A DNA stretch of 19,625 nucleotides from Allopontixanthobacter sp034376665 (GTDB taxonomy: Bacteria; Pseudomonadota; Alphaproteobacteria; Sphingomonadales; Sphingomonadaceae). Under the pieces are notes generated by a model that had not been told where the DNA came from, searched no databases, and saw nothing but the letters and a program-made list of their open reading frames with translations. Below are positions 13,584-19,625 of the stretch, piece after piece; the stretch's first letter is position 1; each line of letters opens with the position of its first letter. The stretch is from the NCBI RefSeq assembly GCF_034376665.1, contig NZ_JAXMJI010000012.1, positions 1 through 19,625 on the forward strand, written 5' to 3'. The translations under genes and the position numbers were made by a program.

Positions 13584-14866
13584 GCCACCAACCTGACGCT
13601 GGCTACCGAACTGCCGACTGAGGTCGTGCTGTCCGGCGGGCACAGCGTTTCCAGCTTGGCGTTGCCGAGAACCTTGATCTTGTAGGCCGAGATTTGCAGG
13701 CATTGCGCGGTTACATTGGCAGTCCCGTTCACCGTCAGCGTTCCGTTGGGGAAATACATCAGCCCCTCGATCAGCGAATTGGAATTCCCATTCAGCTGAT
13801 GGCCCGGCTCGGGCGGTGAACTATTGCGGTCTTCGAAGATGAGGATATCGGCCAGCCGATTTGCATCTTCCGCATAGATCGTACCTTCGTAGAAAGAGGC
13901 CCCTGGCGGGGAGAGGGAAATCCGATTGTTGTTGCCATTCCCTCCCAACTTCAACCTGGCACCGTTTTTGAGAACGAAGACGACGCCAAGTCCGGTTACG
14001 TTGTAGTTGGCTGACAGGTCAAGGAGGCCGCCATCGATGACGTAAATTCCCTGGTTCAACACGGTTGTGCACGACACTATGAGGCTCGAATAGGTGCCGG
14101 CTTGCAGAGAAGCCTGCCTGTTGCCGCCTTGTCCGGCACAATTATACGTGCGCTGACGGTCATCAGTTGGCGGATCAAGGTCCGCGTAGATGTCCTTGAG
14201 ACCGGTGGCCCCTTCGGTGACGACGCCTTCGTTTTCCTCGGGCACTGTGGCCTTGCCGCAGGTCACGATTGAGTCGGTGTCGACAATCGCAGAAGAATCG
14301 ATCACCACCGCATCATCGGAACAGGACAATGCTGCCAGACCGCATTTCGCAGAAACCGTCGCATTCCCGCCAATATCCAGGGAGGTGCCATTTTCCGCCA
14401 GAGCGACAAGGCAGGCCTGATACGTACCCCCCGGTGCGAACGAGGCTTGCGCCGTTGCCCGAATGGTGACCGCGCTGCCAGTTAGGAAACTGCTGAAAGG
14501 CAGCGACTTGGTCGCTGTGGCGCGAACAATCACGCTGTTGTTTGTACCCGCGGCGTAATTGGCGATGGATATGGACGGGACCTCCGAGGCGAAACCCTTC
14601 ACCTTGTCGAGATTAGCTTCATATTCCTGCTTCGCACGGGTTTCAAAATAGTCCTTAGAATCCTCATGCGCCAGAGCCAATGCGCCGGCATAGGCCGCCT
14701 GATCGACAGAATGCTGGAGTTCCCGTTTCCACATATACCATTGCGCGGTGTCTACGCCAAAGCCCGCTCCGCCGATGAGCGCAGGCATCCCGATTGCAAC
14801 GAGCATTGTGGCATTGCCGCTCAGATTTGAGCGGATCTTGCCAACGAAGCGACGGATTGCCCCCAT
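13580..14866 (-). CDS. TadG-like pilus assembly protein with beta-rich C-terminal domain
   Basis: This is a TadG-family protein of the Flp pilus machinery, 428 aa, expected to be anchored in the inner membrane with a large periplasmic part. The N-terminal TadG module is clear: LSGNATMLVAIGMPALIGGAGFGVDTAQWY (membrane helix ~19-38) and LQHSVDQAAYAGALALA. The usual C-terminal von Willebrand A domain with MIDAS motif is not visible. Instead residues ~150-425 are rich in Gly, Asn, Ser and short hydrophobic repeats (LKNGARLKLGGNGNNN, LTVNGTANVTAQ), as in right-handed beta-helix folds. GGAAGG lies 8 nt before the ATG. First gene of the tad-like operon. Confidence 0.85.
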   Translation of the reverse strand: MGAIRRFVGKIRSNLSGNATMLVAIGMPALIGGAGFGVDTAQWYMWKRELQHSVDQAAYAGALALAHEDSKDYFETRAKQEYEANLDKVKGFASEVPSISIANYAAGTNNSVIVRATATKSLPFSSFLTGSAVTIRATAQASFAPGGTYQACLVALAENGTSLDIGGNATVSAKCGLAALSCSDDAVVIDSSAIVDTDSIVTCGKATVPEENEGVVTEGATGLKDIYADLDPPTDDRQRTYNCAGQGGNRQASLQAGTYSSLIVSCTTVLNQGIYVIDGGLLDLSANYNVTGLGVVFVLKNGARLKLGGNGNNNRISLSPPGASFYEGTIYAEDANRLADILIFEDRNSSPPEPGHQLNGNSNSLIEGLMYFPNGTLTVNGTANVTAQCLQISAYKIKVLGNAKLETLCPPDSTTSVGSSVASVRLVA

Positions 14867-15022
14867 CAGAAGTACCTTCCCGTTCAGGATTCCAATTGAT
14901 TAGACCGGGCATTACGTTGGGATTGGTAACGGGTCTGATAAACTTCCTGGTTAAAAATTTCTTACGCCAACGCGGCAGCAGGCGAGTTGACTTGCCACGC
15001 CGGTCGTGGCGAGGGACATTTG

Positions 15023-15685
15023 ATGGATGACCTTCGACCTGACGGATTACCGCCCCTGTATCGGCTGGCGCTGGCCTATTCGCCCGCACATCTCCGCTCG
15101 GTATACTTGTGCCTGATGGCCCTCGATCAAAAGCTCGCCCAGATTATCAGCCAGGCGAGCGAGCCGTTGCTGGCGCAAATGCGGCTGGCATGGTGGCGCG
15201 ATCAGCTTGCGAAGCCCGCAGAGCAACGGCCGAACGGCGAACCGCTTCTGGTTGCCATCGGTGACGCCTGGGCCGGCGAGGAACCCGCCTTGCGGGCGCT
15301 TGTCGATGGGTGGGAGGAACTGCTGACCGATCCGCCATTGCCTGACAGTGCAGCAGAAAACTTCGCCGAGGGGCGCGCGGCAGCGTTTGCGGCCATTGCC
15401 CGGCTGGCGGGCGTGGACGATGGCCAAGGGGCTGTATCCCTGGCCGCGCGGCGCTGGGCACTGGCCGATCTGGCGGCCAAGACATCCGCCAGCGACGAAA
15501 GGGCCGGAGTGGTCGCAATAGGGCTGGCGTTGGGGAGCGATCCCGTCCGCCTGCCGCGCGCGATGCGGCCGTTGCTGGTGCTGGACGGTCTGGCGCGGAC
15601 GTCCTTGGCGGCCGGCGGCGCGCCCCTGATGCAAGGCCGCCGCAACTTGTTGTCTACAATGCGGCTTGGTTTGTTCGGCAGGTAG
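15023..15685 (+). CDS. Squalene/phytoene synthase-like protein
   Basis: This is a 220-aa protein of the squalene/phytoene synthase superfamily. The N-terminal part carries the family pattern LALAYSPAHLR...LMALDQKLAQII and EPLLAQMRLAWWRDQL. The DxxxD metal motifs needed for prenyl-diphosphate condensation are not visible, and it is shorter than true synthases (~270-350 aa). This is like the NDUFAF6-type branch, which helps respiratory complex I assembly rather than making terpenes. That assignment is by resemblance only. GAGGGA lies 7 nt before the ATG at 15023. It starts divergently from the TadG-like gene, and 34 bp separate it from the EF-hand gene, so the two may be co-transcribed. Confidence 0.75.
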   Translation: MDDLRPDGLPPLYRLALAYSPAHLRSVYLCLMALDQKLAQIISQASEPLLAQMRLAWWRDQLAKPAEQRPNGEPLLVAIGDAWAGEEPALRALVDGWEELLTDPPLPDSAAENFAEGRAAAFAAIARLAGVDDGQGAVSLAARRWALADLAAKTSASDERAGVVAIGLALGSDPVRLPRAMRPLLVLDGLARTSLAAGGAPLMQGRRNLLSTMRLGLFGR

Positions 15686-15719
15686 TCTATGCTGCAGAAA
15701 TCGCAGGGGAGTTTCGCAG

Positions 15720-16178
15720 ATGAACCGGATTTTGCTCGGCGCGTTATGCGCGTTGATGCTGGTGGGCGTCGGGATGTTCTGGTGGCAAGGCAGGGCTGAA
15801 GTCGAACAAGGCGCGCCGCCGCCGCTTGCTCTGCCGGCGGAGCCATCAGGGCCGGAAATTCCGGTGTCGGATGCCGATGATCTGACCGGCCCCGCGCCGC
15901 CCGAAGCCACCGAACTCACACGCGAACAGCGCCGCTTCTTCCGCTACGACCAGAACCGGGACCGGATTATTACCCGTAACGAAATGCTGTCCAGCCGGAC
16001 CGACGCATTCCGCAAACTGGATCAGGACGGCAACAATCTGCTGTCGTTCGAGGAATGGGCAGTGGCGACTGCGACCCGTTTCGATCAGGCCGACCGCAAC
16101 CGGAACGGAAAACTAACGCCGGAAGAATTTGCAACCACCAGGCCGAAACCGGCCGCAAAGCCAGTCTGCCGCTGCTAG
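15720..16178 (+). CDS. EF-hand calcium-binding protein, membrane-anchored or exported
   Basis: The protein (152 aa) starts with a hydrophobic stretch at 4-22 (ILLGALCALMLVGVGMFWW), a signal anchor or signal peptide, then a Pro-rich linker (31-65). It has three 12-residue EF-hand loops: 77-88 (DQNRDRIITRNE), 101-112 (DQDGNNLLSFEE) and 125-136 (DRNRNGKLTPEE). All keep Asp at position 1 and an acidic residue at 12, so calcium binding in the periplasm is likely. AGGGGAG lies about 10 nt upstream of the ATG. The C-terminus ends CRC. Target and role are unknown. The stop TAG is shared as CTAG with the trmFO stop on the other strand (4-bp tail-to-tail overlap). Confidence 0.85.
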   Translation: MNRILLGALCALMLVGVGMFWWQGRAEVEQGAPPPLALPAEPSGPEIPVSDADDLTGPAPPEATELTREQRRFFRYDQNRDRIITRNEMLSSRTDAFRKLDQDGNNLLSFEEWAVATATRFDQADRNRNGKLTPEEFATTRPKPAAKPVCRC

Positions 16179-17551
16179 GCGGATACCAGCTCGCTCGCCA
16201 TCAACCAGGCAGCGAAATCGCTCTTGCCGCGTGAGGTGTAGGCTTCCTTGCGGGATTTTCGGTTCACATCGTGCAGCGGCGGGAACAGGCCGAAATTGAT
16301 GTTCATAGGCTGATAGGTGTCTGCCTCGGCATCCCCCGTGATATGCGCCAACAATGCGCCCATTGCTGTGGTTCGAGGCGGAGCCTGCCACGGCCTGCCG
16401 CTGATTTCCGCCGCCGCCATAAGCCCGGTCATCAGACCCACCGCCGCGCTTTCGACATAGCCTTCACAGCCGGTGATCTGGCCGGCGAAGCGGATATGCG
16501 GGGCCTGTTTCAAACGCAGTTCCCGGTCGAGCACCATCGGCGCGTTGAGGAACGTGTTACGGTGAAGTCCGCCCAGCCGCGCGAATTCGGCGTTCTGCAA
16601 TCCGGGAATGGTGCGGAACAGTTCCACCTGCGCGGCATGTTTGAGCTTGGTCTGGAATCCAACCATGTTCCATAGCGTGCCAAGCTTGTTGTCCTGCCGC
16701 AATTGCACCACCGCATAGGGCCAGCGGCCTTGCGGAAATTCCGGACACGCCGTTTTCGGATCGTCCAGACCGACCGGCTTCATCGGCCCGTAGCGCAGCG
16801 TATCGACCCCGCGCGCAGCCATGACCTCGATCGGCATACAGCCTTCGAAATAGGGGGTGTTTTCCTCCCATTCCTTGAAGCTGGTTTTCTCCCCATCGAT
16901 CAGACCCTGGTGGAACGCGAGATATTGCTCCTGGTTCATCGCGCAATTGATGTAATCCTTGCCCGCGCTGTCGGCGTCTCCCCCTGCGCTCGGCTTGTCC
17001 CACCGCGATTGGAACCAGCAGATGTCCATATCGATGCTGTCCCGGTGGACGATGGGCGCAATCGCATCGAAGAAGGCGAGGGCGTCCTGCCCGGTCGCGG
17101 CGCCGATGCTGTCCGCGAGCGAGGCGGCGGTGAGCGGACCGGTAGCGACAATCGTCAGGCCGCTGTCGGGCAGCGCGTCCACCCGTTCGCGGATTACGGT
17201 CACACCCGGATGTTCGTCCAGCGTGCGCTGCACGGCGGCAGAGAAGATGTCACGGTCCACCGCCAGCGCCGTTCCGGCGGGTACCCGGGCGGTTACCGCA
17301 GCGCGCATGATCAGCGAGTCCAGCCGTCGCATTTCGTGGTGCAGCAACCCGACGGCGTTCTTCTCGTCATCGTCGGAGCGGAAGGAATTGGAGCAGACCA
17401 TTTCGGCCAGCGTGTCGGTGCTATGCGCCGGTGTGGTGCCGCCGCCGCCGCGCATTTCGGACAGGCGCACCTTGAAACCGCGCTGCGCCAGCTGCCATGC
17501 CGCTTCGCTTCCGGCCAGCCCGCCGCCGATGATGTGAATATCGTGCTTCAT
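16175..17551 (-). CDS. trmFO: tRNA (uracil-54-C5)-methyltransferase, folate-dependent
   Basis: TrmFO uses methylenetetrahydrofolate and FADH2 to methylate U54 in the T loop of tRNAs. The product is 458 aa, a normal length. The FAD-binding GGGLAGSEAAWQ (9-20) opens the protein. The two functional Cys positions known from B. subtilis TrmFO are seen as C53 (MVCSNSFRSD) and C238 (YFEGCMPIEVMA). Also present are RYGPMKPVGL, QLRQDN, GFQTKLKHAAQ, the C-terminal FAD-contacting FAGQITGCEGYVESAA and MNINFGLFPP. The ATG at 17551 is where homology begins. Convergent with the EF-hand gene. Confidence 0.97.
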   Translation of the reverse strand: MKHDIHIIGGGLAGSEAAWQLAQRGFKVRLSEMRGGGGTTPAHSTDTLAEMVCSNSFRSDDDEKNAVGLLHHEMRRLDSLIMRAAVTARVPAGTALAVDRDIFSAAVQRTLDEHPGVTVIRERVDALPDSGLTIVATGPLTAASLADSIGAATGQDALAFFDAIAPIVHRDSIDMDICWFQSRWDKPSAGGDADSAGKDYINCAMNQEQYLAFHQGLIDGEKTSFKEWEENTPYFEGCMPIEVMAARGVDTLRYGPMKPVGLDDPKTACPEFPQGRWPYAVVQLRQDNKLGTLWNMVGFQTKLKHAAQVELFRTIPGLQNAEFARLGGLHRNTFLNAPMVLDRELRLKQAPHIRFAGQITGCEGYVESAAVGLMTGLMAAAEISGRPWQAPPRTTAMGALLAHITGDAEADTYQPMNINFGLFPPLHDVNRKSRKEAYTSRGKSDFAAWLMASELVSA

Positions 17552-17745
17552 GCGCTTCAGTTAGGCATTGGCTGGTGAAGGGGCAAACGCCAATGCGCGG
17601 TTTGTTCGGAATTTCGCCGTCCTACGCACTGCCGGCTAGAGACGGGGCGAAACATTCGTTGTATTGCGCGCTTCACGACCGGGCCAGGGGCCACCCGGAA
17701 CGTGGCGCGGCGCGGTCCGTGCTCCCATCAGGCTCAGGAGGTTTC

Positions 17746-18420
17746 ATGCCGAGACGCGCGCTTGCCGAACACCGACCTTTTCTGCTGCTCAGCATCGCGG
17801 CGGCGATTGCCTATTACCTCACGGCGAATGGCCCCCTGCCGGGCACGGCATCGATGCTGGTCAAGGGGGCGGGGGTCGGCCTGCTCTCTGTCTATGCTTT
17901 GAGGCGGCACGCGGGCAACGATGCAAAGCTTCTCGCGCTGGTGATGGCCCTCGCGGCGATTGGTGACGTTGCAATGGAGATTGATTACGCGGTTGGCGGC
18001 GCGGCTTTCTTTGCCAGCCACTGCGCCGCGATGGCGCTGTACCTTCGGCATCGCCGTTCTGATATGAGCTCCAGCCAGCGGCTGTTCGCCGCCGCGTTGC
18101 TGATTTTCACACCGCTGATCGCATGGCTGCTCGTCGCCGCGAACGACGATGCCCTGCAGATCGCGATCTATGCGCTGGTGCTGGGCGGAATGGCAGGGTT
18201 GGCGTGGACGAGCAGCTTCCCGCGTTACCGGGTCGGGATGGGCGCGGTGCTGTTCGTCATTTCAGACTTGCTGATATTCGCGAGGATGGGGATTTGGGCG
18301 ACCAGCCCAGTCCCCGGACACTTGATCTGGCCGACATATTATATCGGGCAATTTTTGATCGCGACCGGCGTGATCCAGACCTTGCGCAGCAACTCCGCAG
18401 GCGAATTGGGCGAACCCTGA
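17746..18420 (+). CDS. Lysoplasmalogenase, YhhN/TMEM86 family
   Basis: This is an integral membrane protein of the YhhN family, whose members (TMEM86) hydrolyse the vinyl-ether bond of lysoplasmalogens; the bacterial substrate is uncertain. The product is 224 aa with about eight hydrophobic helices. The family's conserved polar residues in the membrane are visible: AIGDVAMEID, FVISDLLIF and YYIGQFLIATG. I chose the ATG at 17746 because CAGGAGG lies 5 nt upstream; an in-frame ATG at 17575 would add 57 residues unlike the family. The 194-bp gap before it holds nothing I recognise. Confidence 0.9.
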   Translation: MPRRALAEHRPFLLLSIAAAIAYYLTANGPLPGTASMLVKGAGVGLLSVYALRRHAGNDAKLLALVMALAAIGDVAMEIDYAVGGAAFFASHCAAMALYLRHRRSDMSSSQRLFAAALLIFTPLIAWLLVAANDDALQIAIYALVLGGMAGLAWTSSFPRYRVGMGAVLFVISDLLIFARMGIWATSPVPGHLIWPTYYIGQFLIATGVIQTLRSNSAGELGEP

Positions 18421-18435
18421 CCACAAATGGCTGGC

Positions 18436-18461
18436 AGCCCCCGGAAATCATTCCGGGGGCT
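18436..18461. terminator. Strong hairpin between YhhN-family gene and gyrA
   Basis: AGCCCCCGGAA-ATCA-TTCCGGGGGCT is a perfect 11-bp GC-rich inverted repeat between two convergent genes. It contains the gyrA stop codon, so the last gyrA codons form one arm. T-runs are absent on both sides, so if it ends transcription it may do so with Rho or by blocking converging polymerases. Confidence 0.5.
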
Positions 18462-19625
18462 CGTCGCCCGTCTCGTCACCTAGATCCTGATCGCGGTCGA
18501 TCGTGCTTTCCGGCGCAGTGGGCTGAGTTTCGCGCCCGATCATTTCCTCGACGATCGCTTCTTCGGCTTCGTTTTCCGGCGCTTCGACCTCGTCGAGCCG
18601 GACTGCCCCGACGATCGTCTCGCCCTTCGCCACATCGAACAACTTCACGCCCGCGCTGGCACGGCCGATCACGCGAAGTGTGTCGAGGCCGATCCGGATC
18701 AGCTTGGCCTGGTCGGTCACCAGCATCAGCTGGTCCGCCTTGGTGGCGGTGAAGCTGGCGACCACCGGCCCGTTGCGGGCGATGTTGTCGATATTGGTAA
18801 TGCCCATGCCCCCGCGGCCCGATTTGCGGTATTCATAGGCGGAGGACATCTTGCCGTACCCATTGGCGCAGACCGTCAGGATGAATTGTTCCGCCTCCGC
18901 CATTTCGGCGTGTTCGGGCGACAGTTCCGGCGCGTTCTCGTCCGCCTTCCACGGCGCCACGCGAAGATAGGCATCGCGTTCGTCGGGTGTGGCGGAACCG
19001 GCGTGGAGGATTGAGAGCGAAACGACCTCGTCGCCACTTTCCTTGAATTTCATGCCCCGGACCCCGGTGGATGTCCTGCTGACGAATTCGCGGACGTCTT
19101 CTCCGCTGAACCGGATTGCCTTGCCCATCTTGGTGGCCAGAAGCACATCGTCACCCGCTTCAAGCAGGGCCACGCCGATCAGCCTGTCGGTACTCGCATC
19201 GTCGAACCGCATGGCGAATTTGCCGTTGCTGGGGATATTGGCGAAGCTGTCCATGCTGTTGCGGCGGACATTGCCCTGCGCGGTGGCGAACACCACGGTA
19301 AGCGCGCCCCAGGTGGTTTCATCTTCGGGGAGGGGCAGGACAGTCCGGATCGATTCGCCTTCTGCCAGGGCTGGCAGCAGATTGACGATCGGCCGGCCTC
19401 GGGTGGTCGGGCCGCCTTCGGGCAGTTTCCACACTTTCAGCCGGTAAACCTTGCCTGCGGTGGAGAAGAACAGCACCGGATTGTGGGTGCTGGTGACGAA
19501 CATTTCGCTCACCGCATCCTCGTCCTTGGTGGCCATTCCTGCGCGGCCCTTTCCGCCGCGATGCTGGGCGCGGAAGGCCGATAGAGGGGTGCGCTTGATA
19601 TAGCCGTCAAGGGTGACGGTCACCA
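18448..19625 (-). CDS. gyrA: DNA gyrase subunit A, C-terminal part (5' end beyond window)
   Basis: Gyrase subunit A cuts and passes DNA to add negative supercoils. The frame is open to the right edge, so the catalytic N-terminal part (about 500 residues, including the active-site Tyr) is outside. What is here is the C-terminal beta-pinwheel that wraps DNA. The GyrA box appears as QHRGGKG about 20 residues into the visible part; this box separates GyrA from ParC. Blade repeats follow: GKVYRLKVWKLPE, RGRPIVNLLP, STGVRGMKF, NGYGKMSSAYEYR, and GRASAGVKL near the end. The tail is highly acidic (EAPENEAEEAIVEEM...GDEPPE), as in other GyrA proteins, where it tunes supercoiling. The stop lies in a strong hairpin. 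Confidence 0.96.
   Translation of the reverse strand, partial: VTVTLDGYIKRTPLSAFRAQHRGGKGRAGMATKDEDAVSEMFVTSTHNPVLFFSTAGKVYRLKVWKLPEGGPTTRGRPIVNLLPALAEGESIRTVLPLPEDETTWGALTVVFATAQGNVRRNSMDSFANIPSNGKFAMRFDDASTDRLIGVALLEAGDDVLLATKMGKAIRFSGEDVREFVSRTSTGVRGMKFKESGDEVVSLSILHAGSATPDERDAYLRVAPWKADENAPELSPEHAEMAEAEQFILTVCANGYGKMSSAYEYRKSGRGGMGITNIDNIARNGPVVASFTATKADQLMLVTDQAKLIRIGLDTLRVIGRASAGVKLFDVAKGETIVGAVRLDEVEAPENEAEEAIVEEMIGRETQPTAPESTIDRDQDLGDETGDEPPE

Noticed and set aside
1..19625. CRISPR arrays, insertion sequences, transposases, integrases or phage genes
   Set aside because: No spaced direct repeats, terminal inverted repeats with a transposase, or recognisable mobility proteins were seen anywhere in the window.

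Overview
This window looks like a core-genome stretch of an alphaproteobacterium of the order Sphingomonadales, most likely an Erythrobacter/Altererythrobacter-type marine or freshwater bacterium. The basis is high GC, many 1-4 bp gene overlaps, the glutaredoxin/nitrilase/DUF1178 block next to tRNA-Arg, the FtsB-PdhA-PdhB order with a lipoyl domain fused to E1 beta, and folate/FAD-dependent TrmFO. The genus is an inference from protein style; no database search was possible.

Layout from left to right. Positions 1-1425 carry the 3' part of CTP synthase (pyrG), cut by the window edge. A 387-bp gap follows, with several inverted repeats that may form a structured RNA, and the terminator of the oppositely oriented small heat-shock gene (IbpA-type Hsp20, 1813-2313, minus). 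The hsp20 leader has a ROSE-like hairpin over the ribosome binding site and a plausible RpoH promoter. Divergent from it runs a tight operon: grxC, a nitrilase-superfamily amidase and a DUF1178 zinc-ribbon protein, followed by tRNA-Arg(CCT). Downstream of the tRNA is a more AT-rich, unrecognised polytopic membrane protein, possibly an acquired gene.

Positions 5116-7708 are the least ordinary part. An intact aldo/keto reductase is flanked by short coding remnants: the apparent C-terminal tail of a luciferase-like flavin monooxygenase after it, and pieces of a LacI-family regulator and a GH31 glycosidase before it. On the other side stand an intact flavodoxin-like FMN reductase and a RibB homologue that has lost several active-site residues. 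A GH31 glycosidase, LacI regulator, AKR, LLM monooxygenase and FMN reductase together resemble the gene content of a sulfoquinovose monooxygenase (sulfo-SMO) or related two-component flavin monooxygenase catabolic locus. I suggest this is the scar of such a locus.

Positions 7731-9458 hold the tyrosine-catabolism gene hpd and a second VOC-fold protein as an overlapping operon, with a recognisable sigma70-type promoter and a perfect 7-4-7 inverted repeat at its start. Then come ftsB, pdhA (TTG start) and pdhB (lipoyl-E1 beta). A minus-strand Tad-type operon follows (TadG-like protein and two TadE-like pseudopilins, all joined by ATGA overlaps). Next are a squalene/phytoene-synthase-like protein, an exported or anchored EF-hand protein, trmFO (minus), a YhhN/TMEM86-type lysoplasmalogenase, and the 3' part of gyrA (minus), cut by the right edge.
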